NCBI RefSeq assembly: GCF_030505395.1
Contig: NZ_CP130044.1
Coordinates: 1,659,001 to 1,723,000, forward strand
Direction: 5' to 3'
DNA: 64,000 bases
DNA from: Asticcacaulis sp. ZE23SCel15
GTDB lineage: Bacteria; Pseudomonadota; Alphaproteobacteria; Caulobacterales; Caulobacteraceae
Shown: positions 16,970 to 24,716 of the stretch, piece by piece
Layout of the letters: each line of letters begins with the position of its first letter
Position numbering within the stretch: the first letter of the stretch is position 1
Notes under the pieces: generated by a model
Seen by the model: only the letters and a program-made list of their open reading frames with translations
The model's database searches: none
Told to the model about the DNA's origin: nothing
Translations under genes and position numbers: made by a program

Positions 16970-17907
16970 GCTGCTTTTTTAGGCACATCCACGCCGTCAT
17001 CAAACTGCGGCACGCCGGGTTGACTGACGTCGAGTGAAAAGCGCGGTGCCAGCGGGCTTTTCGCGCCATTGAAGCCACCGAAGGCTTTGATGGCGCGGGC
17101 ATAGATGACCTTGGCCGCCTCAAACGGTAAAAACCGCTTATCAATCTGCGGTTTCCAGCCAAACCAGCGGCGCAAACAGCCATTGGCATAGAGTGCATTG
17201 GCGCGCCAGATGGCCGCCGGCGTCATAAACTCAATCGACATCGACACGTTGACCATGTCGTGATTGACGATGCGGTGCGGGGCATTCTGCGGCCAGGTGA
17301 TCATTTCACCGGGCTTAAGGTCGTGAACCATCGCCGCTTCATCCCACGCGGCCTCATAGGGCAGTTGCTCATCGCTTTCGCGTAAGGCGATGCCCTCAAG
17401 GTTCGGGTTAGTGACGAACGGGGCCTTGGGTGGATAAACATACAGTTTTTTGACGCCGCGCACCTGCCACAGCATGACCAGCGGGATATCAAGGTGGTAA
17501 AACACATGGGCCTTGGGCGAGGAAATCAGCAGGCCCAGATCGGGCTTCAGGGTCTTTTGGCCGCTCTCAGTTTCCAGTTCGGCAAACATCCGCCCGCACA
17601 GCTCATTAAAGGCCGGATCGGCATGATTGACCTTGCGCAGATTAAGCCACAGTCTGCCGGCCTTGACCCCGTCCATCAGGGCGCGGCCATCAAGCCCCGA
17701 TCGGCGGCCCAGATACCACTGCCCCCAGTTGGACGGGTCATAGCCCATGCTGAAGACCTCCAGCTTATCCGGCGGATAGCGGTCGATCAGATCAATCATG
17801 GCTTCATCGGTGAACATATCCGAGTCCGCTAAGCTATGCGAAAACAGCAGGGTCTTTTTCGTGAAATTGTGGCGGTGGTCGTCCGACCATGTCAGCAGTC
17901 CGGTCAT
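16966..17907 (-). CDS. Cupin/JmjC-like protein, possible Fe(II)/2-oxoglutarate hydroxylase
   Basis: A 313-residue cytosolic protein without signal or membrane segment. The centre holds a cupin-type metal site: HLD in FYHLDIPLVMLWQV and a later His in WPQNAPHRIVNHD, the HxD...H arrangement of JmjC-like oxygenases. PGEMITWPQNAPH is the usual turn before the third ligand. Substrate unknown. It lies four bases from the GT2 gene and is read with GT2 and the CelD-like gene, suggesting a role in a surface polysaccharide or glycan; that is inference from context. Confidence 0.6.
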   Translation of the reverse strand: MTGLLTWSDDHRHNFTKKTLLFSHSLADSDMFTDEAMIDLIDRYPPDKLEVFSMGYDPSNWGQWYLGRRSGLDGRALMDGVKAGRLWLNLRKVNHADPAFNELCGRMFAELETESGQKTLKPDLGLLISSPKAHVFYHLDIPLVMLWQVRGVKKLYVYPPKAPFVTNPNLEGIALRESDEQLPYEAAWDEAAMVHDLKPGEMITWPQNAPHRIVNHDMVNVSMSIEFMTPAAIWRANALYANGCLRRWFGWKPQIDKRFLPFEAAKVIYARAIKAFGGFNGAKSPLAPRFSLDVSQPGVPQFDDGVDVPKKAA

Positions 17908-17911
17908 AATC

Positions 17912-18883
17912 TCATCTTCCGGGAGCGTTGGTTTTGAGCAGGGCGGTGCCGTAAAAGCCGAGCTTAAACGGCGGAAACCAGATCAGCTTGCCTAAGCCGC
18001 GCGCGCATTTATCGAGGGCGCTTGCGGCACCTTTGGCACGCATCAGCGTCAGCAGTCCGCCCAAAATCCCGAATACTACAGCCTGAACCGCGCCATTGAT
18101 CATCCAGTAAGCGCAAGCGAACGGTTTGGGCGGATTATGGGCCATGGCCGAGGTCGAGGGCCCCTGACCATAGGCAAAGGCGCGGGCTAAGGTGTATTTC
18201 AAAGTCGAGCGGCTCTGGGGGACATCTTCCCACACGACGGCATCTGCAGCCCAGGCCATGCGCTTGCCCTGTTCGCGCATGCCGTAGAACAGCTTATCGT
18301 CCTCCCCGCCGCAGTCATTGCGATCAACCGAGAAAACCTCATGGACGCGGGGCAGGGCCGCGCGGCGTAGCAGGCTGTTGCCGCAGCCATAGTAGTGGTC
18401 AATCAGTTGCGTAGCGTCCGGCCCAAAGCGCGAAAAGAAGGCCGTAAAATAATCCGGATATGGCGCGTCGTGGGCCATCAGACGGGCGGTTACCGGGCCA
18501 AACACCACATCGGCGTCCAGCGCGTTTTGGGTGGCCAGCAATTTCGACAGCCAGTCAGCGGGCGCTTCTTCGTCATCATCCAGAAAAGCAATGAAGTCAT
18601 CATCGGTCGCCGCCAGAGCCGTGTTGCGGGCATTGGCGACGCCGGTGGCGGGTTCATGCAGATAGGTAATCGGTATGTGCGGACTGTCGATCGCGGCCAC
18701 CATCGCGCGCGCTGACGCTTCGGGGGAGTTGTCGCAGACGATGATGCGCACGGCGACGACCTCCAAGCCGGTTTGCGCCAGCACCGATTCCACCGCCAGC
18801 CTCAACCCGTCGGCACGGCGAAAGGTCGGGATGATCACACTTAGGCGCACGGCGGTAAAGCTATGGGGCGGGGCCGGTTTCAT
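17912..18883 (-). CDS. Family 2 glycosyltransferase
   Basis: Inverting GT-A enzyme of 323 residues. N-terminal SVIIPTFRRADGLRLAVESVLAQ, then IIVCDNSPEASA, the donor-binding FIAFLDDDEEAPADW, and the acceptor-side NDCGGEDDKLFYGM. A hydrophobic segment near the C-terminus (INGAVQAVVFGILGGLLTLM) may tether it to the inner membrane. The ATG at 18883 shares a base with the upstream stop (TGATG) and is preferred over 18937, which would overlap the neighbour by 55 bases. Sugar donor and acceptor are unknown. Confidence 0.85.
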   Translation of the reverse strand: MKPAPPHSFTAVRLSVIIPTFRRADGLRLAVESVLAQTGLEVVAVRIIVCDNSPEASARAMVAAIDSPHIPITYLHEPATGVANARNTALAATDDDFIAFLDDDEEAPADWLSKLLATQNALDADVVFGPVTARLMAHDAPYPDYFTAFFSRFGPDATQLIDHYYGCGNSLLRRAALPRVHEVFSVDRNDCGGEDDKLFYGMREQGKRMAWAADAVVWEDVPQSRSTLKYTLARAFAYGQGPSTSAMAHNPPKPFACAYWMINGAVQAVVFGILGGLLTLMRAKGAASALDKCARGLGKLIWFPPFKLGFYGTALLKTNAPGR

Positions 18884-20067
18884 CAACGGCCCTCCGGCGA
18901 TTTCAGGCGCTGCGGCATGGCCTGCGCGGCCCGCCACAGGCCCTTGAGGCGATCCGGCGCGTTCAGTTCCAGCGCGCAGATCTGATCGACGCGGCGGTTC
19001 AGACGGTTCGTGATTTCCACAATACGCGGTGGAAGGTACTGACCGGTTTCACGCGCCCATGCGGTCGTGCGGGCGCTAAACCGGCCCCCCGTGGTGTCGC
19101 CATAGACCCGACCGTGGGTGACTACGCGATGGGTGTTACCAAAGGCGTTTTTATAATGCTGCTCACCGGTCGACAGGTCGTAGTACGCCACACCGTCGCC
19201 TTTAAGCGCATCGCCACACCCCATCAGGCACACCTGACCGGGCGAAAAGGCGCTGAACGCCGGATCGAAACTGGATATCCACGGGTGCATGACATCGCCC
19301 AGTCTTACACCATAATGGAAAATAATCCCTTTACCGCCCGCCGTCAGGGTCAGCATCTGCCCGCGTAAGCCTTCAGACGGCGCGGCAAATAGTTGACGCA
19401 TCAGGGCATCGACCCACGTCGGGCCCAGAAAATCATGCAGGCCGGTGGTGCGGGCCTGTTCACGTTTCAAGCGTAGCATGGTCTCGAAATGGTCGGGATT
19501 GCGGTCGGGGGTAATAAAGCGCACCTCGCCGTGCTGCTCTTCAAGGCGGCGGCGCAGGCGGTTGATATTCTTGGCATGTTTATGCGGAATGTGATCGAGC
19601 GGCTGGGTGAGGTCGATCCCACAGGCATCGTCGCTGTCGCCGTTAATATTGCCAAACACACTGTAGGGATCAATCAGACCGATGACCTGAAACCGGTCGA
19701 TGCGGGCCAATCTGAGCGCCTCGGCAATCGTAATGGCCGGATCAGGGATGCTGATCAGGGCTGTATAGTCTGAAAACGGGGCGCCGACGGGTCTGGCCAA
19801 TCCGCCGGGGCGGCGATGATGAGGCAGAAAGCCTATGGTCTGACCGTTGCGGCGATAGATGGCGACCCAGACATCATCGCGCACATTCGCCACCGCCTGA
19901 GTGAAATCAGGCGACAGCAGGGGCGAACGAAAATCGGGCGTAGCGCGGATCATATCACGCCACTGGCCAAGGTCGGACGGGCTCAGATCATGAGGGCGGA
20001 CAAGATCGCAGGTCGTCATAGGGCCGGGCAACTCACATACAGGGCGCAGACCCTTAGGCTGGGTCAT
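18883..20067 (-). CDS. CelD/BcsL-like GNAT acyltransferase (HfsK-like)
   Basis: 394 residues from the chosen start MTQPKGLRP. Layout of the GNAT CelD/FemAB-like family: a first half with AIYRRNGQTIGFLPHHRR and VGAPFSDYTAL, a linker KHAKNINRLRRRLEEQHGEV, and a second half with LRLKREQARTTGLHDF, GKGIIFHYGVRLGDVMHPWISSFD, YYDLSTGEQHYKNAFGN. Such proteins acylate or otherwise modify exopolysaccharide precursors; in Caulobacter the relative HfsK acts in holdfast and binds c-di-GMP. Orthology to HfsK is not proven here. The frame is open to 20178, but those 37 residues look like leader sequence. Confidence 0.65.
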   Translation of the reverse strand: MTQPKGLRPVCELPGPMTTCDLVRPHDLSPSDLGQWRDMIRATPDFRSPLLSPDFTQAVANVRDDVWVAIYRRNGQTIGFLPHHRRPGGLARPVGAPFSDYTALISIPDPAITIAEALRLARIDRFQVIGLIDPYSVFGNINGDSDDACGIDLTQPLDHIPHKHAKNINRLRRRLEEQHGEVRFITPDRNPDHFETMLRLKREQARTTGLHDFLGPTWVDALMRQLFAAPSEGLRGQMLTLTAGGKGIIFHYGVRLGDVMHPWISSFDPAFSAFSPGQVCLMGCGDALKGDGVAYYDLSTGEQHYKNAFGNTHRVVTHGRVYGDTTGGRFSARTTAWARETGQYLPPRIVEITNRLNRRVDQICALELNAPDRLKGLWRAAQAMPQRLKSPEGR

Positions 20068-20231
20068 ACTTGCACAGACCTGTAAATATTCAGTTCGTTC
20101 GGAAACTTTATTTTTGAAAGGCGTGACAATTATAAATCTGTAAAAGCTGCCCGTCTTTTTGACAAGGGTACTTGACACCTCCCAAACGTTTAATGTAAAG
20201 GGTGCTTGTCTTAATGTTAAGGGATGTTGAT

Positions 20232-20666
20232 ATGATGGGCACTAAAAATAATCACCGTTCGGCTGGATTCATCCTGGCGGGCCTGTTCATTGCGGGCGGC
20301 ACGGTCGGCTTTCTGAGGGGCGTCGGCGTACTGGGTGAAACGATTGACCCCAGGACGGCGATAATTGTGATTTCCATCGCTATCGCTTTAACCATGGCGA
20401 TCAGTATCGTCTGGTGGCGGGCAGCGGATGAGGCCGTGCGTGAGGCTCATAAATGGGCATGGTACTGGGGCGGGTCGTGCGGACTGATGGTGGTGCTGTC
20501 GATCTATTTTCTATCGATCGTAACCGGCGGCGATTTTGGTGAGAGCCTGATGAGTTATATCGGGGCATCGGGTTCCGGTTTTGAATTTGGGATCATGACC
20601 GGCGTCATCCCGCCGGTGATCGGCTACATCATTGCCTGGGGCATCTGGTGGTTGAGGCACAGATAA
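20232..20666 (+). CDS. Small four-helix membrane protein coupled to XRE regulator
   Basis: About 144 residues with four hydrophobic segments: AGFILAGLFIAGGTVGFL, TAIIVISIAIALTMAISIVW, WYWGGSCGLMVVLSIYFLSI and IMTGVIPPVIGYIIAWGIWWL. No catalytic motif and no family recognised. AAGGGATG ahead of the ATG at 20232 favours this start over earlier ones at 20202 and 20214. The TAA stop shares a base with the ATG of the following regulator, so the two are translated together. The pairing suggests a membrane sensor or partner for the regulator; that is inference. Confidence 0.65.
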   Translation: MMGTKNNHRSAGFILAGLFIAGGTVGFLRGVGVLGETIDPRTAIIVISIAIALTMAISIVWWRAADEAVREAHKWAWYWGGSCGLMVVLSIYFLSIVTGGDFGESLMSYIGASGSGFEFGIMTGVIPPVIGYIIAWGIWWLRHR

Positions 20667-20866
20667 TGAAAAACCGAATCAAGGTTTTGCGGGCCGAACG
20701 CGACTGGTCTCAGGCCGATCTGGCCGACCGGCTAAGCGTCTCGCGCCAGACCGTCAATGCCATAGAGACGGAAAAGTATGATCCGTCACTGCCGCTGGCA
20801 TTCAAAATCGCTGACATATTTCAGCAACGGATCGAAGACATATTTCTGCCGGATCAAAAAGCTTAA
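20666..20866 (+). CDS. Small XRE-family DNA-binding regulator
   Basis: 66 residues, almost only a Cro/CI-type helix-turn-helix: MKNRIKVLRAERDWSQADLA, then LSVSRQTVNAIETEKYDPSLPLAFKIADIF and a short tail IEDIFLPDQKA. The RQTVNAIE recognition helix is typical of the YozG-like group, often found with small membrane proteins. It probably binds DNA as a dimer and may control its own operon. Directly coupled to the membrane protein upstream (TAATG overlap). Confidence 0.85.
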   Translation: MKNRIKVLRAERDWSQADLADRLSVSRQTVNAIETEKYDPSLPLAFKIADIFQQRIEDIFLPDQKA

Positions 20867-20890
20867 GTTCGTAAAATCACAGGAAACATC

Positions 20891-21787
20891 ATGCTGAAAC
20901 CTTTTAAAACTATGTTCAAGGCGCTTGCTGTGGCCGGGGTGGCGCTTATGCCGGTGGCCGCGACTGCGCAGGACGTAAAAACCGGCGCACCCTTGATGTG
21001 GGTCGTCAAAGATGCGGATTCGACCGTCTATCTGCTGGGTTCGATTCACCTGCTCAAACCTGACATGCAGTGGCAGGATGCCCGCATCAAAACAGCGATG
21101 ACGCAGTCGTCGGAACTGTGGCTGGAAATCGCCAATCTCGATGATCAGGCGGCGGCCGGTTCGGCCTTTCTGAAACACGCCATCAACCCCAAAGGTAATC
21201 TGACCGAGGGTATGAGCGAGGCTGATATTGCCAAGCTTAATGCCGCGTTAGATCGTCATGGTCTGCCGATGGCGCAGGCGCGTAATCTCAAGCCGTGGGC
21301 CGTCGGGCTCCTGATCACGGTGAAGTCAATGATGGCGTCAGGCTTTGATCCCAATTCAGGGGTTGATAAGACCCTGCTCGATCAGGCTAAGGCGGCGGGT
21401 AAGCCGGTCAAGGGCTTTGAAACCATCGAGCAGCAGATGGGTTTTTTCGGCAGTTTTGACGAGGAAACCAGCCGCCAGTTCCTGCTTGACGTGCTCAATC
21501 AGGAGGAAGAGGGCAAGGCCCTGCTGGAGACCATGCTTACCGCCTGGCATACCGGCGATGAGGCGGCGCTTGAAAAGTTGTTTAACGACGAAATGAAGGT
21601 CAAGACACCTAAGCTTTATGACGTGCTGCTCAAAGGGCGCAATCAGGATTGGGTGCCGCAGATTGAGCAGATTCTGGCCGGTTCCGGTACGTCCCTGATC
21701 GTGGTGGGTACGGCCCATCTGGTTGGGCCGGATGGGGTGCCGACCCTGTTAAAAGCTAAGGGTGTTAAGGTCGATGCCGTCAAGTAA
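20891..21787 (+). CDS. TraB/GumN family protein
   Basis: 298 residues with a Sec signal peptide (ALAVAGVALMPVAATAQ), so probably periplasmic. TraB/GumN motifs: TVYLLGSIHLLK near residue 50, LWLEIANLDD, ARNLKPWAVGLLI, SGVDKTLLDQAKAAGKPVKGFETIEQQ and the C-terminal VVGTAHLVGPDGVPTLL. The GSIH and GTAH histidines are those proposed to bind metal in this EreA/Tiki-like protease-related fold. Substrate unknown. It follows the XRE gene by 24 bases and may be cotranscribed. Confidence 0.85.
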   Translation: MLKPFKTMFKALAVAGVALMPVAATAQDVKTGAPLMWVVKDADSTVYLLGSIHLLKPDMQWQDARIKTAMTQSSELWLEIANLDDQAAAGSAFLKHAINPKGNLTEGMSEADIAKLNAALDRHGLPMAQARNLKPWAVGLLITVKSMMASGFDPNSGVDKTLLDQAKAAGKPVKGFETIEQQMGFFGSFDEETSRQFLLDVLNQEEEGKALLETMLTAWHTGDEAALEKLFNDEMKVKTPKLYDVLLKGRNQDWVPQIEQILAGSGTSLIVVGTAHLVGPDGVPTLLKAKGVKVDAVK

Positions 21788-21832
21788 CTCATGACCAATA
21801 ATCATGGGTTCAGGACGCGCTTTTTATTGACA

Positions 21833-21918
21833 TTGGGGATAAATTTCCCCAAAAGGCCGCTCTAAGTCCTACTTAGGTTCTTTAATCTCCTCTCCGCGCA
21901 AACGGAGAGGATTTTATC
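21833..21918 (+). terminator. Palindrome and intrinsic terminator between gumN-like gene and argD
   Basis: A short palindrome TTGGGG / CCCCAA at 21833-21852 resembles the R2 hairpin in layout. It is followed by a clear hairpin with stem CCTCTCCG / CGGAGAGG (21889-21910), loop CGCAAA and a T-rich ATTTTATC tail, ending 16 bases before argD. The second hairpin ends upstream transcription or attenuates argD. Confidence 0.65.
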
Positions 21919-21933
21919 TTTTGGGATGTTGCC

Positions 21934-23133
21934 ATGAGCCAGTCAGATCATCTTTTCGGTGTTTACAATCGCGCCCCCATTGAGGTTGAGCGCGGCGAAG
22001 GTGCGAACCTTTACACCAAGGATGGCCGACGTTTTCTGGACTTTGTGCAGGGTATCGCCACCAATGGTCTGGGGCACGCCAATCCGATCCTGATTGATGC
22101 CATGACGAAGCAGGCGCAAAAACTGTGGCATGTGTCGAACATCTACCGGATTCCGGATCAGGAGGCTCTGGCCGAGCGCCTGTGCGCCGACAGCTTTGCC
22201 GATCAGGTGTTTTTCACCAATTCCGGCACCGAAGCGGTCGAATGCGCGCTGAAACTGGCGCGTAAATATCATGCGGCCAAGGGCAACCCTGAGCGCATTG
22301 ATGTCATTACGTTCGAAGGCGCGTTTCACGGTCGTTCCTATGCGGCTGTCAACGCTGGCGGCAACGACGCCTATCTGACCGGATTTGGCCCGAAGCTGCC
22401 GGGGTTTGTGCATCTGCCGTTTGGTGACCACGAGGCCCTGAAAGCGGCGGCTTCGGCGCCGACGGCCGCGGCTATTCTGGTTGAGCCGGTGCAGGGCGAA
22501 GGCGGCACGCGCGCCGTGCCGAACCAGTGCCTGCAAGGTCTGCGTGACCTGTGCGACCAGTACGGCCTGCTGTTGATGTTTGATGAAATCCAGTGCGGCA
22601 TGGGCCGGACGGGTAAGCTGTGGGCCTATCAGTGGTCGGACATTGAGCCCGACGTGCTGATGACGGCCAAGGCGCTGGGCGGCGGGTTCCCGATCGGAGC
22701 CTGTCTGGCCACCAAGGACGCGGCCTCCGGCATGGTCGTCGGCGCGCATGGCTCGACCTTTGGCGGCAATCCGCTGGCGATGGCCGTGGGTCTTGCGGCC
22801 TATAGTGAACTGTCGAAGCCGGAAACCCTTGAGCACGTTAATGACGTGTCCAACTATCTGCGTCAGCAGCTTCAGAGCCTGATCGCCACCTACGGCGATG
22901 TGGTCGAAGAGGTGCGCGGCAAAGGGCTTCTGGTCGGCATCAAGGTCAAGCCCGTTAACCGTGAGGTCATGGCTCTGGCGCGTGACAATGGTATTTTGAT
23001 TGCCGGTGGATCGGACAACTGCGTGCGTCTGTTGCCGCCGCTGAACGTCACGCTTGATGAAGCCCGCGAAGCCATTGGCCTGCTGGAAAAAACCTTCATC
23101 GCCGCCCGTGAAAAGGCCAAAGAGACGGCATAA
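21934..23133 (+). CDS. argD: Acetylornithine aminotransferase
   Basis: Class III PLP aminotransferase, 399 residues, making N-acetylornithine in arginine synthesis (ArgD enzymes often also serve lysine synthesis). Motifs: YTKDGRRFLDFVQGIATNGLGHANP, FFTNSGTEAVECALKLAR, FHGRSYAAVNAGG, EPVQGEGG, LLMFDEIQCGMGRTG and the PLP lysine in MTAKALGGGFPIGA. The ArgD/ArgF adjacency supports this over GABA or ornithine aminotransferases. argF starts 36 bases downstream with a GGGGG-type ribosome site. A long ORF on the other strand is a shadow. Confidence 0.94.
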   Translation: MSQSDHLFGVYNRAPIEVERGEGANLYTKDGRRFLDFVQGIATNGLGHANPILIDAMTKQAQKLWHVSNIYRIPDQEALAERLCADSFADQVFFTNSGTEAVECALKLARKYHAAKGNPERIDVITFEGAFHGRSYAAVNAGGNDAYLTGFGPKLPGFVHLPFGDHEALKAAASAPTAAAILVEPVQGEGGTRAVPNQCLQGLRDLCDQYGLLLMFDEIQCGMGRTGKLWAYQWSDIEPDVLMTAKALGGGFPIGACLATKDAASGMVVGAHGSTFGGNPLAMAVGLAAYSELSKPETLEHVNDVSNYLRQQLQSLIATYGDVVEEVRGKGLLVGIKVKPVNREVMALARDNGILIAGGSDNCVRLLPPLNVTLDEAREAIGLLEKTFIAAREKAKETA

Positions 23134-23168
23134 CAGGGGCCGGACATCCAAAATAAAAGGGGGTACAG

Positions 23169-24086
23169 ATGACCCGTCACTTTCTCGACCTCTGGGCCTT
23201 AAGCCCGGAGGATCTCCGCTCTATTCTCGATGACGCCCATGCGCGCAAAAAGGCCCGTCTGGGCTGGCCGAAAGGGCGCATCGATGCCGATGCTCCGGCC
23301 AAAGACCTTGTGCTGGCCATGATTTTCCAGAAAAACTCGACCCGCACGCGTTTTTCTTTCGACGCGGCCATTCGTCAGCTTGGCGGTGACGGCATTATCT
23401 CGACCGCCAACGACATGCAGCTTGGGCGCGGGGAAACGATCGAAGACACTGCCAAGGTTTTGTCGCGCATGGTCGATGCCATCATGATCCGCGCCAACCG
23501 CCATGAGGATGTCGAACAACTGGCGGCCGCATCAACGGTGCCGGTGATCAACGGCCTGACCGATAAGAGCCATCCGTGCCAGATTATCGCTGATCTTCAG
23601 ACCATCGAAGAACATCGCGGGTCGGTCGCTGGTAAGACCTTGGCGTGGATCGGCGACGGCAACAATGTTTGCGCCTCGTTCATCCATGCCGCGCCTAAGC
23701 TTGGCTTTTCGCTCACCATCGCCTGCCCGCCGCAATATAGCCCGTCAGAAGCCGATCTGGCGCATGGATCGGGGGCCAAAATCACCGTCACCCACGACCC
23801 GAAAGTGGCCGTTGCGGGTGCCGATGCCGTCATGGCCGACACCTGGGTCAGCATGGGCGATACAGATTACGATGAGCGCATGGCCGCCCTTGGCCCCTAT
23901 CAGGTCAATGAAGCTCTGATGGCGCTGGCGGGGCCCGATGCCCTGTTCCTGCACTGTCTGCCTGCCCATCGCGGCGAGGAAGTCACCTCAGCCGTTATCG
24001 ACGGCCCGCAGTCGGTCATCTGGGACGAGGCCGAAAACCGGATACATGCGCAAAAATCCATCCTCGCCTGGTGTTTTAAATCGTAG
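23169..24086 (+). CDS. argF: Ornithine carbamoyltransferase
   Basis: 305 residues, joining ornithine and carbamoyl phosphate to citrulline. Carbamoyl phosphate site [15 protein letters not shown] near residue 55, then [48 protein letters not shown] and the ornithine-side DTWVSMGD and [15 protein letters not shown]. All expected motifs are intact. The last codons (CFKS and stop) lie inside the left end of a 110-base repeat, so the element supplies the 3' end of the gene. Confidence 0.96.
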   Translation: MTRHFLDLWALSPEDLRSILDDAHARKKARLGWPKGRIDADAPAKDLVLAMIFQKNSTRTRFSFDAAIRQLGGDGIISTANDMQLGRGETIEDTAKVLSRMVDAIMIRANRHEDVEQLAAASTVPVINGLTDKSHPCQIIADLQTIEEHRGSVAGKTLAWIGDGNNVCASFIHAAPKLGFSLTIACPPQYSPSEADLAHGSGAKITVTHDPKVAVAGADAVMADTWVSMGDTDYDERMAALGPYQVNEALMALAGPDALFLHCLPAHRGEEVTSAVIDGPQSVIWDEAENRIHAQKSILAWCFKS

Positions 24087-24183
24087 TCTTTGGGCCATTA
24101 CGTCGTTATCGTCGCTGGCAGGTACTTAGTGTACCTGCGGGCGCTTGACGCCTAGTACTGACCTCAAATCTTACGATTTAAAA
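24074..24183. repeat. 110-base palindromic intergenic repeat after argF (family R1b)
   Basis: Bounded by perfect 12-base inverted ends TTTTAAATCGTA (24074-24085) and TACGATTTAAAA (24172-24183). Inside is a hairpin with GCAGGTAC / GTACCTGC arms and loop TTAGT. A second copy lies at 48003-48108 after ptsP with the same order of blocks: GGTCTTTGG, GCAGGTACTaAGTGTACCTGC, CGCCTCAAATCTcACGATTTT. Both copies overlap the stop codon of the preceding gene. Confidence 0.85.
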
Positions 24184-24206
24184 TTCTGAAAAATTTAGGG
24201 AAAAGC

Positions 24207-24297
24207 GAAAATTTTCGAAGAACCGCTTCGAGAAAATTTTCTCAATGCCGCAAACATGGAAAAGTATTCTGGCACATAGCCAGAAACTTTATCCATG
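24207..24297. repeat. Two stacked hairpins after the small membrane gene
   Basis: First hairpin 24207-24243: arms built on GAAAATTTTC and CGAAG / CTTCG with a two-base bulge and loop AACCG. Second hairpin 24255-24297: inner arms TTCTGGC / GCCAGAA, loop ACATA, outer arms CATGGA / TCCATG. On the minus strand they directly follow the stop of the gene at 24302 and may end its transcript; a TTTTC tract follows the first. A 33-codon frame (24195-24296, minus) runs through both but is probably incidental. Confidence 0.6.
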
Positions 24298-24301
24298 AGG
24301 T

Positions 24302-24529
24302 CTAGTATGGGGTGAACGCCGGCTGGGGATTGCCGCCGACAAGGGCGAAGATGTGCACCAGCAGGATGATCGCGGCGGTGCCGGACAGCAGCATGATCAG
24401 TCGGTAAGGGACAAGTCTGACGGCATCGGTTTTGAGATTGGGTGGCCGCGCCCCCAGATAGCCGCTGAGAATGCACGCTAACACGGCGGCAAAAAACATA
24501 ATGAGCGTGGTGCCAAGATCAAATTCCAT
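24302..24529 (-). CDS. Small two-helix membrane protein, unknown
   Basis: 75 residues with two hydrophobic segments: TTLIMFFAAVLACILSGYLGA and LIMLLSGTAAIILLVHIFALVGG, joined by a basic loop (NLKTDAVRLVPYR). This looks like a real small inner-membrane protein, but I recognise no family. No clear ribosome site precedes the ATG. It is divergent from the PodJ homologue and its stop is followed by two hairpins. Confidence 0.6.
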   Translation of the reverse strand: MEFDLGTTLIMFFAAVLACILSGYLGARPPNLKTDAVRLVPYRLIMLLSGTAAIILLVHIFALVGGNPQPAFTPY

Positions 24530-24596
24530 GTTTGCGAATATGGTAGGAATGTGGCGCGGCGCAAGGCTCCCACGCCATTTTCCCTTATCAGGCGTT

Positions 24597-24714
24597 TATA
24601 TAATGCGACGGTTCTCCACAGGAGAATGGCGTTATCCCAATAGATGGTGGTTAACAAAAGGTTTACACGCAAGATGATGGTGGTTAGCCTTAAGTTTGCA
24701 TAAGTAGGGGATTC
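24597..24714 (+). promoter_or_regulatory. podJ promoter region with CtrA-like half box and GANTC site
   Basis: Upstream of the PodJ start: a hairpin TTCTCC-ACA-GGAGAA (24612-24626), a CtrA-like TTAA-N7-TTTA (24651-24665), one base off the TTAA-N7-TTAA consensus, and a GATTC (24710-24714) that CcrM could methylate, just before the ATG. AGGGG at 24706-24710 is the ribosome site. In Caulobacter podJ is under cell-cycle regulators; that these sites work here is inference. Confidence 0.45.
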
Positions 24715-24716
24715 GC

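Noticed and set aside
21943-23151. 402-residue open frame on the minus strand opposite argD
   Set aside because: It mirrors argD almost exactly, is rich in Arg/Gln/His as antisense frames of GC-rich genes are, and has no family motif. argD has all its catalytic motifs.
24195-24296. 33-codon minus-strand gene through the two hairpins
   Set aside because: Its codons are dictated by the palindromes, it lacks a ribosome site, and it directly follows another stop; it reads as a by-product of the hairpins.
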